Below, one piece after another: positions 54,383 through 64,000 of a stretch of 64,000 bases of DNA. Numbering within the stretch: the first letter of the stretch is position 1; each line of letters starts with the position of its first letter. A program made the position numbers and the translations under genes. The DNA is from Falciphora oryzae (Eukaryota; Ascomycota; Sordariomycetes; Magnaporthales; Magnaporthaceae), in assembly GCA_000733355.1 (NCBI GenBank), contig JNVV01000049.1:76742-140741 (forward strand). Direction: 5' to 3'. The notes beneath the pieces were generated by a model, which did no database searches, had not been told where the DNA came from, and was given only the letters and a program-made list of their open reading frames with translations.

Positions 54383-55530
54383 TGTAACAGGTCTCAGCCC
54401 TACTATAGCAAGCTACAGCAGTGTCAAGCCTGGAAAGGGGGGGTTCTCTCAAGGAGATCTCAGAGGTCCAGCAGCTCAACAGTCGTATTCGTGCAGGGCT
54501 AAACCAGCCTATGGTAAAGATAAAACATGTAACAGACTGTGGCCCCCTAAGGGAAAGGGTCACGCCTGTAGGGAAAGGGGATCTCAGAGGTTCAGCGGTT
54601 TATCAGTGCGAGGCTCGACAAGTGTATAATGATGAAGAAATAGAAAAACGATTGCTTGCCCTCCAAACCCCCTTTACAGGAGGTCCTTCGGGCCCTTCTT
54701 ATACACAGTCCTTCGGCTGCCGTCGGCCTGTCGTCGGCATGCCTTCTTCCCCGCGGCGCCCGTACGGGTTTGGATATGCTCCGTCCCGAATCAACGCTTC
54801 GGGGTTTAGATGTGTTATGTAGGGATCCCTCTGTACCAGCGTGTCACAACCCCTTGGATCTGACTCTCCTAAAATAGCACGTCGCATGCGCCACCCTATT
54901 GGCTGGCGGATATCGTGCCCGCGGTCGCGTTGGGTTGGCGGGTGCTAATCGCCAAAGCCGTTGGCGGGCGAGGGCGTGGCTGGCTGATATCGCGCCCGCG
55001 GGCGCGTTGGTTGGCGGGTGTTACAACTAATTGTAACACAGCGGCGCGGGCCTTATACCACTGAGCCAATAGCACTCCAAAAGGTCATCAATCCAAGCTG
55101 CTGCTTGGATCGCCCGTCTGCACAGCTTATCAAGGAGGACAGCGCACCCAACCCACACGGGCTGTTACAAAACAGAAACGATAGCTTGCCCTCCAAACTC
55201 CCTTCACAAGGGGGTCCTTCGGGCCCTTCTTATGCCTGGCCGTCCGGCCGTCCTTCGGTTGCCGTCGGCACGCCTCCTCCTCCGCGGCGTCCGTACGGGG
55301 CTGGTTATGCTTTGTCCCCTTATCAGGGTTCGGAGCTTGGGTGCGCCTTGACCGGGCTGAGCGTCCGTATCTGCGGAGGCTAACCGGCGGGCGTGTCATA
55401 AAGCTAAACTCTTTTGATCCGCACGTCCTTCAGGGCTTGCGCCCCTCTGGCTACCACCCGGGGTCCTCCCCTAAGGCCACCGGTGGCGGTCCCTAGGGCT
55501 GCTGATCATGGCTCTATGCGGGGTGTTACA
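54383..55530 (-). mobile_element. LTR-type insertion, 1148 bp, family L2 (composite)
   Basis: Begins TGTAACAGG and ends GGGTGTTACA. Target duplication GGTAC (54378-54382, 55531-55535). The first about 500 bp and the last about 360 bp both match the reverse complement of the solo LTR at 19003-19529. Between them are about 290 bp with no coding capacity and the perfect palindrome TGTTACAACTAATTGTAACA (55019-55038). This may be a very short LTR element (TRIM-like) or a tandem LTR pair. Confidence 0.75.
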
Positions 55531-57938
55531 GGTACACGAAGTCGAATTCCTTAGTCACATAATAGGACCCGAAGGCATCGCAATATCCAAGGACAAAGTT
55601 GATGCTATCATCTAATAAAAGGCCCCCAACTGCCTTAAAAACTCCCAGTCGTTCGTCGGCTTTGCCAACTTTTACAGGAGGTTTATTAAAGGGTTTTTAG
55701 GAATCGTTAGGCCTATAACGACGGCTAACGCCTTGCCCAAAAGCCAATGGCGATGGACCCCCGAAATGGAACAAGCCTTCGAAGCCCTTAAAGTCGCTTT
55801 CGTTTCGCCTCCGATACTCCGGCATTTCGATCCGTTTCTCCCGGCGCAAATCGAAATAAACGCTTCGGATTTTGCCTTTGGAAGGGTGTTATCCCAAAAG
55901 GACCCCGAAACCAATAAACTGCACCCCGTTGCCTTCCATTCACGCAAAATGTCGCCTGCTAAAATCAACTATGAAATCCACGATAAGGAACTTCTGGCGG
56001 TCGTTAACTATTTCGCTAGGTGGAGGCATTACCTCAAAAGGGCAAAGCACTGGATAAAGGTTTATACGGATCACCGGAACCTCAAATATTTCCTAACGGC
56101 CAAAATCCTTAATCGAAAGCAAGCCAAATAGGCACAACAGCTGGCTAGTTATTAGTTTATAATCAACTACCGGCCAGGAAAGCAAAATGAAAAAACCGAT
56201 ATACTATCGAAATTACCCCAGCACAAGCCTAAAAAAGGGGGGAGTAAAAATCAGCCGATTACAACGATCCTGCAAAAAAAACACTTTCCAACAAAAATTT
56301 CGGCCCTAAAAGGATAAGGAGATAACCCCATGGAAAAAGCTTTGCCGCAAGGAGCACCTTTTTTCCTTCTATCCCCAAGCCGGCTTTATAATATTCCAGT
56401 TTTAAAATGGGCTACGGAATTTACTAACGAAGTTAAACAAGCTGATATATCGGATCCCGAATACCAAGGTCGCCTTTAAAAGCCCGAAAAGGGTAAAAAA
56501 GTAAAGGATAGCCTCCTTTATCATAAGGAAAGATTGTGGGTGCCAACGGAGGCCTTACAAAAGGAAGTCCTCGAGTTTGAACATAATACAAAAGTCGCTG
56601 GACATATGGGTATGGATAAAACCCTCGAGTTAATTACTCGGCACTTTTAGTAGCCTAATATTAAAGCAAAAGTCCGGGAATACGTAAGGGGATGCCTGGA
56701 GTGCCAACGCAATAAGGCCCTAAAGCATGCCCCCTTTGGACTCCTACAACCTATGGAACTGCATTACTAGCCCTAAAAAACGATGGCCATAAATTTCATT
56801 ACGGACCTCCTTTTAAGCAATAGGTGCGATTCAATTTGGGTAATGGTAAACCCCTTTACCAAAATGGCGCATTTCGTCCCCCTTAAAATCGAAGGTAAAA
56901 AATCAGATAACCTTATCCGCATTTTCGCCAAAAAATATTAGCAACTGCACGGTATGCCTTTGGATATTATCTCTAATAAAAATTCCGGATTTACGAGCTA
57001 CTTATGGAAAGATTTCCTCCGTTTGGTAGGCATCAAGCCAAAAATAAGCACTGCCTTCCATCCCTAAACGGATGGACAAACCGAAAGGCTTAACCAAAGC
57101 CTAGAGGCCTACCTTAGGTCTTTCGTAAATTACGAAATGACCAACTGGGTCGAACTGTTACCTACGGCGGAATTTGCCTATAATAATATATTTTCGGCAA
57201 ATACCTCCATTACTCCCTTTTTCGCCAACTACGGGTACTACCCAGCTTCCAATAATCCCCCTCTCCCAGGACGAATACGCAATCCAGCAAGCTAACTTTA
57301 CCGGCATTGGATAACCCAAATGCACGAAAAAGCCAAACAACACCTCGAAAAAGCCCGGGAACGAATAAAGCATTGGGCCGACAAAAGGAGAAGCCCCTCG
57401 CCGGTCTTTACCGAAGGACAGTTCGTTATATTAAACGCCCGGCATATAAAAACCCGTCGCCCTGCCAAAAAACTCGATGCCAAAATGCTCGGGCCCTTCC
57501 GGATCCTTAAAGTTATTTCTCCCACGGCGGTACGATTGGCCCTGCCTAAAACCTGGAAAATCCATAACGCTTTCCACGTATCCCTTACCAAACCCTACCG
57601 CTTTGGTAATCAAGCACGACCTAACCCTAACCAGGTATTGCGGGAAGCCCCCTCGGTTATAGGAGATTTCGTTATAAAAAAGGTTATGGATTTTATGGAT
57701 ATAAGCGGGAAGGTTCGTTACCTTGTCCGATAGGAGGATTACCTACGAAAAAAGGATTGGACGTGGGAACCTTGGGAGCACTTCGATACCGACGGATCTA
57801 AGCAACACGTTGTTGCCTTTTATCGGCTCAACCCCGATAAGCCTAGGGACCTCCGCGTGCCACAAGATATAGGCACAGCCGCATCTTTTAAGCGGGCTTT
57901 AAAAGGTTTCGAAACGCGCCCTAGGAAGAGGAGGATAG

Positions 57939-58223
57939 TGTTACACGGAAGAACCTGTGGACTCACCTAATCGGCCCCACAAAAGGACCGGGAACCGGTA
58001 TAGGTGCCTAACGGCCCCGAGGCCCAAAGGCCGAAGGCCGGAGGGGCAGTGTAAATCATGTACTCAATACTTCGCACGGATCACAAGGTGGTTTATATAA
58101 ACCCTGCTATCTCCTATGTCTTCCATAAGAGATTCCTTCTTCCTCAAGCATCTCTTAAGCCCATAAAAAAATTATCTGCAATATAGAGATCCTTCTCCAA
58201 GCCGTCTTTGACCCCTTGTTACA
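57939..58223 (+). repeat. 3' LTR of the gypsy element
   Basis: 285 bp, pair of 47301-47585. Confidence 0.95.
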
Positions 58224-58588
58224 CCCTGCAGGAAGAGACTTTGCTTTTTGCCCGCCTACAATCTGATAGGGAAGAAGACGACGTTACCCTTCCTCCTACC
58301 TGGCAGCCTGCCGAGGCGCTCTCCCCCTACACGCCGTGGCGCCTTACGGCACGAGACGAGGGCACGGTCCGGAAGGTAATGCGGTTTTACTGGCGAGATA
58401 AGTACGGCCCAGATTACGCCTTGGGGGTCTCTTTTCCGGGCAAATATACGGCAGAGGATTACGAGGTATCCTTTCCGGAGGGCACAGATACGGAGGAAAG
58501 CGTGACTTCCGCGTCAGATACTGCTGATCGCGATAATCAGGACGAAAAGGCTGATTTAGGCGACTCGATTGATCCCGCCCTGGCTTGA
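58224..58588 (+). pseudogene. C-terminal fragment of an unknown acidic protein
   Basis: The open frame directly follows the gypsy 3' LTR: FARLQSDREEDDVTLPP, RDEGTVRKVMRFYWRDKYGP, then an acidic Ser/Asp-rich end to a stop at 58588. It has no start of its own and is not the missing part of the pogo transposase on the other side of the gypsy element. Family not recognised. Confidence 0.4.
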
Positions 58589-58925
58589 ATAGCTTCATTT
58601 TGATCAATTTACTGCAGAGTGCATTTTTCTTAATTTGCACGAACAGGGCTTGGGCGCTGAAGGTGGCCCCTACTTTATGCAGTTGAGTGTGTCATGCACA
58701 GAATTGAGGGTACATTGATTTCCCGCTAATTTGTATGGGGAATTATGTTCCAAAAAAACGACAGATTGCCGTGCCGCACTCTATCCCCAAAGGGCCGATC
58801 GAGTGCGGGGCGCTTTTAGCCCGCACAAGTAGGGCTTCGAACGGGCTTAAGCGCGTTGTGGCGTGGACGGCGTTGTTATATGCAAACATGGCCCCGTGGG
58901 TAATAGCGGCCCACCCGCCGGCCTC
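58589..58925. other. Spacer, nothing recognised
   Basis: No convincing gene. Confidence 0.4.
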
Positions 58926-59387
58926 TTACCTACTTGCGTAAATGCGGATGTACTTTTCGATGGACTGTCGCGAGAAATCGACCCACCGGATGTTGGCCTG
59001 TAAACAATACCCTGAACGCATTGCCGAGCAGCGAGTCCGGGAGCGGTCCGGGGTCTTTGAGCCCATGGCCGGCCAGGTACGTAAGCGTCGCCAAAAGCAG
59101 CCCGACGACCGTTCTCTGCAGCCACAAGTTCTTCCTGATTGGCTTGTCCGGAGCTCCTCCGCAAAGGGGACGAAGTGGGCCAACACACGCAAAATCCAAG
59201 CGGCATGGCCTGCGGGGAGGCACCCCGCCAGCTTGACATCCTCATGAAGAGCAGCAATGTCGCCGGCTCGACGCACGACCGGAAGGACGTGCTTGTGGTC
59301 GGCGAGCACAAGCAGTCGCGCCACCCGCCAAAGAACTTCTACTCCAGCTCTCCAGATATATGCGGGACGTCTTCTCCAGCCAACCAA
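58926..59387 (-). pseudogene. Possible remnant of an unknown gene, or far 3' end of the membrane-protein gene
   Basis: The frame contains VEVLWRVARLLVLADHKHVL and AAWILRVLAHFVPFAEEL, which look like real helices. The rest of the frame is less convincing and a second overlapping frame may continue it. It may belong to the multi-exon gene whose coding sequence ends at about 59530, but I could not join them. Confidence 0.25.
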
Positions 59388-59529
59388 CCCGTCGCTTTAT
59401 CCACGGCTTTCTCCTGCACGGAACACGATGAAGGCTTGGGTCTGAGATTGGTTTTGAGAGTCTCCATCACCTCCACCTAGCTTCTCAGCCTCCTCCTATC
59501 GGCCTTATTTCCTGTATGTCGACGCGAGG

Positions 59530-62149
59530 TTACAAGGAGGGGGGTGAAGGCACGAAGGGGAGTGAAGGCACGAAGGGGAGTGAAGGCAAGTGGACAGTAA
59601 AGGCAGGGTTTGGGGGGAGGGGGCGTGAAGGCAGGTGGAGAATGAAGGGAGTGAAGGCAGGAGGGGAGATTATGGCCATGTAGATTTCTTCCAGACTTCC
59701 GAGTCCGGTGGTTTGGATGTCCTGAGTCATCTTCGACAGACGGTCGTTCCGGAGCGTGAAGGACTGCCAGGCATTTTCGCCGCTAGCGTCATCGGGCCGT
59801 ATGTCAGCCCGGCCCTCGATGGAACCCGTCAGTGTCTTTGCCGCAGCCCGCATGAAAGCCGAGAACATATCTTGGGCATATAGCATCTTCAAGGTGTCGT
59901 ACGACTCTCGTCGGTCGGATCAGAGCTGAGTGATGCCAGGTCCCGGCTCGTGTATCGAATTTCGCCTGGCTCTCGGGATACACCTCCAAGGTCGGACCCA
60001 CGGCCAACGATTCTGTGATTCCCCACCTTCAGCATGCCGTCCTTGTCTTTCTCGACTTCTATGATCCGTACTGCATCACGGGGAATCCACCACTGGAGAT
60101 CTCGGTGGAGGCCCGGCGTATATGAGCCCAGAAGTCGCAGGCTAGGCTTCGCGGGCGATCCTTTGGCGCGCAGCCACGCATCATCGTTTTGAGGCTGAGC
60201 CGCTTGTTGATATTGGCGTTGCTCCTCTTCATCAACAGAAAATAGCCACAACGATAGCGCTGCTTCGATCTCGTCTGTGTATGCTTTCCAGGTCCCGTTG
60301 TGTCGTTTTAATCGGAAATAGATTGACTGGGCGTCTGACTGGGCGTCTGACTGGGCGTCTGATTGGGTGTAACGAGCTTGAAGGGGCCAGATAAAGTCGC
60401 TGGGGAGAGAACTGCCGAATAGAGCATCCAGAGCATCCATCGTGATCTCGATTGCTCTTGCGAGAGCGACGGCCTCTGCAGATGCGGGTCCAGGCCAGCC
60501 AGCGAGCTCTCCAAGATCTCTCCTTATTTTCATCACCCTATGAGCCTTCGCGTCGCCACTATGCTCGCTCGCCGGGACCAGTTTCTCGTACGTCTGACTT
60601 CCGCCGGTCACGATCCTCCAGTCCCCGATAGCTTTCTTGGGGTTTAAGGCAGCTCCGTTTGAGGTAGTCAGCCAAGGTGCTTTGTCAAGATCTCCCAGCG
60701 TCATCGCAAACCACTCAAGCTCAAATCCTTGGGCGAGACGCTTGCATGCAGGAGGCTTCGCTAGCCCACAACGAACCCATGACCTGAGGCCGGTCATCAC
60801 GAGGACTGCGCCAAGCTGAGCGACCGAGGCAGACCAGTGCATCCCTCGCAAACCGATGAACTGCACAAGGAACCCGCAGAGACTGACAGTTGTGCCGAGG
60901 ACTGCCTTGAGCTCCAAGACGGTAGCACGGCTTTGTTGTCTGTTTGGGACGGCATGGCGTCGCGATCTGGTTTCTCCTCGTTTTCTTTGTCCGCTCGGCT
61001 CGATGTCGTGATGACAGTGCGATCATCCTTGGCAAATATCGCAGAGGAATCGAAGACCTGGTCGCTCACGGTCTTCGTCTGTTGCAGCCAAACCAATCGA
61101 GCTTTGTACCCCTCTCTTGCTCGGTATCTTTCCTCATATGTGCTGCTCTCCACAATATGGGCACATACCAGCATGCCAGCCACCAAAACCAGTGTCCCAG
61201 CCGCAGTACAAGGAAACGCGTAACCAGCGATGGGAAGATCGCCCTTAGGAAACTCCAACGTCGCGTAATAGGTGGCGAACCCGGAGTACATAAGGACCCC
61301 CAACTGGAGAATGGTCGCAACAACCGCTACTGCACGTAATTCTCCTCTCCCGAACTGATTGTGGGAATTGAGCGAGATGTTTGGCGCAGCAGCAGATTTA
61401 TTTCGTATGATGACGATCTCTTGTGGCGGGTGACCCACTGGTACTTGCTCCGTGTCTCTTGAACGGAAGCGAGTGCACTGCGAAGTACGCCATCGGCCGA
61501 AGCCTTTCTTGAAGTTCAAATCTAAGGGAAAGGTAAGTATCTGGCTTAAAGGAAGTAATGGAGTCACTAACCAATTTCCTCAAAATAACTTTTGCTTTTC
61601 GCTTCATCCAGGTCGATTATTTTTGCCTTCTGGATCCCTACGCCATTTGCGCTTCCTTGCTGTTCACTCGCGGGTAACAAGCATATAAACTCCACGACCG
61701 GAGCTGATCCCATACATCTCACCACCTCTTGGCCATTCCAGAACTCACAGACTTCTTTCGAGGTGGACGCTATAAGTTCCGCTTCGGCGACCGCGAAGTT
61801 CTCCCTGGCTCGTCCTATGACAGCCTTGAGCCATGAAGGGCCGCCGACTCTGATCGCACTGACAATGGCGGTAATTATGCCCAGGGGAGCCATTGCCAGT
61901 ATAATGTTATCAGCCCAGCCCATCGACTGGCTCATGAACTGCATGGTGACCCGTTCTCCGAAGAGCGCCAGCAGCCTAGCCGCAAAAAAAAATCATTAGT
62001 TCACGAGCTAGAACAGGGTAGGACTGTCAGACGTACGGCGCCAAATCCGAGAATAGGTTGTTGGAAAAGTCATCTCTGGCATCAGCGGCGGCGACGCATC
62101 CCGCGAATAGTAGAGCGAGGAGAAACTTCAGGTTCTCGGCCGCCGACAT
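59530..62149 (-). pseudogene. Multi-exon fungal membrane protein with two frame breaks
   Basis: Exons 62149-62037, 61975-61572 and 61521 onward are joined by clean introns (GTACGT...GCTAG; GTTAGT...CTTAG) with phases 2 and 1. The start is MSAAENLKFLLALLFAGCVA, a signal-like hydrophobic segment. Then come RVTMQFMSQSMGWADNIILA and MAPLGIITAIVSAIRVGGPS, a long loop, and membrane helices (LRAVAVVATILQLGVLMYSG, AFPCTAAGTLVLVAGMLVCA). Near 60915 a 1-nt shift is needed before LELKAVLGTTVSLCGFLVQF and GLRGMHWSASVAQLGAVLVM. Near 59905 another shift precedes LYAQDMFSAFMRAAAKTL and TGLGSLEEIYMAIISP. The order of blocks is that of an uncharacterised fungal family of large membrane proteins. A short QSDA repeat (four units, about 60330) is present. 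Two independent shifts suggest decay, though unrecognised tiny introns are possible. Confidence 0.6.
59536..59660. repeat. Purine-rich minisatellite
   Basis: Units of the type GTGAAGGCACGAAGGGGA repeated, at first regular and then degenerate. It forms the last about 40 codons of the membrane-protein frame (LPFVPS repeats), replacing the normal C-terminus. Confidence 0.8.
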
Positions 62150-63584
62150 GTTGCGAGTCGGTGAGCGAAAAGGCGAAAAGGCGAGCAGGCAGATCAAACC
62201 TTCACGGTCGGGTTGGGAAATATCTTCAAGATTAACAGGACAATGGACGCAATTATGACGGCGGCGGAACAAATGTTGGCCGCGGTGCGCAAGTTCGCTG
62301 AGTTTTAGTACACATATGGTGCGGCGGGGAGCAATGTATCTAATTGAGAGCTCGTGCTGCAGGTCAAAACAGGACGCTTCTCTCTGATTGGCAGCCAGCC
62401 AGTTGAGAGTAATCCTCGCCAAGGGCGGATTTTCTGGCCTTGGGCGTGACGATCATCCCCCCGGTTGTCCGATGAGGCCGAACTCTCCTTTCCAATCGTT
62501 TTCCAAATTTTATGCCTGCTTTGGAACTAATCCTCTTTGAACGACGTGACGATCCACAGCCGACGAGCTACTCGCCCGGGCCTGCATTCTGTCGGCAAAT
62601 AGTCACCCACTCCCTCCATTTTCGGTCAAGTTTCTCTACTTGGCGAATTGTCGATTGTCGCATGCACCCACGTCGCAATCCCAACGTCGCTTCTAGGAGA
62701 CACCAGCGGGGAACTGAAAGTCACCACGACCTCAAGCTTCATATCAGCTCCTCCCAATTCGAATGCCAGAAAGTAGCTTGACCGTGACGATGCGCTTCTG
62801 GCGCTTTCGTGGAGGCTCAAAAAGACGACCAAGTTGCATTCGGGTACGAAGCGCGGCACGGCCCGTGTGTCGCGCGAAGGCCCAAAAGTTCTCCGCAGGA
62901 GACACGGGCCCTCCCGGATGTTCTGTAGCCCGAGGACGAATCCGACCCGTCGTCTGTCGCATGCGTCTTTTTCGCTCTTCGAGTTCTCGTGTGTACCCTC
63001 AACCGTTCTCAGGCACGACCAGGTACATTCTCCGTTTGCTTTCGATTGTCCAGCATACTGGTCAACACTCTTTTTGTGACGGCTCTTCGTACCATACCTT
63101 CGATGAGTGGTTCAACGTGGCTAGCGCCACCCTCTCATGGCACGTAGCCCTGGCAGGGCTCGGTGCCAGGTAGACCCACTTGTTGCACGGGCGCCTGGCA
63201 GATCCGTGCAATGAGTGGAGCCCGGCCCAATTGCCCTACCAATGGCAATCGATCCGAACAGGTGCAACGCACAACCCTTCCTTTTTGTTCTTTAACTCTT
63301 GATAGCCAAATCAACCAGAGGGTTTGTTGCAGCCCGGCCTCTTCGCCCTCGTTGGTGCCGTGACAACCCTGGAGGCGACCGCGCGTTTGCGCGACTGGAT
63401 GCCCTGGGTTGACTTCCTGCTAATTGTTGGCAAAAAAAAAAGTCCTCTGGCGCCGCGACAAATTATTACCTTGATTTTTTGGTGCCGGTGATAGGAGCCC
63501 CTTCTGGGCCGCTGCCTGGGCTCGAGTGCGGCCCGTATAGGGTGTGCGGGGATTGATGCAAGAGCAGGGATCAAGCCGTGTTCT
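62150..63584. other. Intergenic, no gene recognised
   Basis: Upstream region of the membrane-protein gene. Frames here (for example 62763-63173 on +) show no domain. Confidence 0.4.
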
Positions 63585-64000
63585 GTGGCTAAAGGGCGGT
63601 TTGGGCCCCTCACTGGCTCAAGCCTATCGGACCCAGCACCGCAAGGTGGTGACGCGCTCAAAGATTGGCTAAAGGTTGCTCGCCGTACAAAGGCGAACAT
63701 GGACGTACACCGAGAAGACATGCGAGAGTCGATCTGTGTCTTCGACCCGTACCAGGCCGATCTGGAGGGACATGGCATCATCTTCGACGTAAAGCTGACC
63801 GTCTTTACGGACGTATACTCCTTTATCGAGCGCATCAATACGTTCCGCGACGACCCCGAGACTCGCCAAGACGCCGAGAGGCAGATCCTCAGCCTCTTCC
63901 AGACACTGCTCAGCGGCTCAGCTGCCATTTGGTACACCAACGAGCTCAACTCCACGTCTCGCAACCGGCTGCGTGCTTAAGGTCTGGACGGAGTCCTCGC
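63585..64000 (+). pseudogene. Retrotransposon gag fragment at the window edge
   Basis: The frame reads CVFDPYQADLEGHGIIFDVK, LTVFTDVYSFIERINTFRDD and LLSGSAAIWYTNELNSTSRN, the typical start of fungal gypsy-type gag proteins (LLxGxAxxWYTxEL). It stops at TAA 63978-63980 and the same frame then continues GLDGVL, as in intact relatives, so the stop is a lesion. It runs off the window and no LTR is seen. Confidence 0.7.

Larger units (their letters stand above)
50301..57930 (+). pseudogene. Gypsy pol (protease, RT, RNase H, integrase, chromodomain), split and stopped
   Basis: Protease region VRVFLNGGSDTKVILN (the usual DSG is altered). RT in three pieces: 51028-51406 (LRVVVDYRDVNAKTIPIRCP, ATFQN), 54212-54374 (VYLDNLLIYAKT, where YxDD has become YLDN) and 55536-55680. 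RNase H 55740-56130 (WRWTPEMEQAFEALK, TDHRNLKYF). Integrase zinc CLECQRNKALKH at about 56697, core ITDLLLSN, LDIISNKNSGF and [19 protein letters not shown]. The chromodomain-like end is EDYLRKKDWTWEPWEHFD at 57735. Asp-to-Asn and Trp/Gln-to-stop changes fit RIP. Confidence 0.92.
47301..58223 (+). mobile_element. Ty3/gypsy chromodomain retrotransposon with two nested insertions
   Basis: LTRs of 285 bp each (47301-47585, 57939-58223) starting TGTCACACGG or TGTTACACGG. A polypurine tract AGGAAGAGGAGGATAG precedes the 3' LTR. Internal order is gag, protease, RT, RNase H, integrase, chromodomain. Without the MULE (51407-54203) and the LTR-type insertion (54383-55530) the element is about 7.0 kb. 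The 5-bp flanks differ (AAGGG and CCCTG), so no target duplication exists. Confidence 0.95.

Noticed and set aside
55040..55080. Possible tRNA gene on the reverse strand
   Set aside because: Only an A-box-like TGGCTCAGTGGTA is present; no B-box or cloverleaf can be formed.
62763..63173. 136-codon plus-strand frame
   Set aside because: No domain, no splice context, and several overlapping frames of equal length on both strands.

Overview
The window looks like nuclear DNA of a filamentous ascomycete, most likely a Sordariomycete. The evidence is GC-rich coding exons, short GT-AG introns (about 50-150 nt) with CTAAC/CTGAC-type branch sites, fungus-specific families (HET, HeLo, DUF3435, rhodopsin-like membrane protein, galactose oxidase with PAN-type repeats, kelch membrane protein) and transposon copies whose coding frames are broken mainly by CAA/CAG-to-TAA/TAG and TGG-to-TAG changes. 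That is the pattern left by repeat-induced point mutation (RIP). There are two assembly gaps (4732-4792 and 24897-25104). No rRNA, tRNA or CRISPR locus was recognised.

1-17 kb is the gene-bearing part: a decayed rhodopsin-domain gene, a secreted streptogramin-lyase-like beta-propeller, a kelch gene cut by a LINE, a Ser/Thr kinase-ankyrin gene (6796-11287) divergent from a HeLo-pseudokinase gene (11804-13587), and a secreted galactose-oxidase-type enzyme (13785-16355). For the kinase-ankyrin, HeLo and galactose oxidase genes the inferred splice phases close exactly.

17-36 kb is mostly nested transposons. Two LINE 3' ends lie in opposite orientation around a palindromic foldback element (P5). 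Two decaying host genes follow (ubiquitin-like domain gene, small membrane protein). Then comes a nest of four levels: P2 contains P3, P3 contains P4, and P4 contains a 7.8 kb copia element, each with its own target duplication.

36-47 kb holds a HET-domain gene (36989-39556), a Tourist-like MITE, a broken DUF3435 tyrosine recombinase (the family of Starship captains), a minisatellite interrupted by a pogo element, and a truncated second pogo element. 47-58 kb is one RIP-damaged chromodomain gypsy element (47301-58223), split by a MULE with an 8-bp target duplication and by an LTR-type insertion. 58-64 kb holds a frameshifted multi-exon membrane-protein gene and, at the right edge, a retroelement gag fragment.

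The most novel-looking observation is a family of palindromic elements (P3, P4, P5) whose ends carry 2-4 tandem 17-bp iterons with a CGAGT core. The same 17-bp period and terminal sequence occur on an element that encodes a pogo/Fot-type transposase (46592). Two of the three palindromes sit at a TA that is the exact symmetry axis of a larger inverted repeat. The HeLo-pseudokinase gene next to the kinase-ankyrin gene is the best candidate for a functional (cell-death or allorecognition) system.
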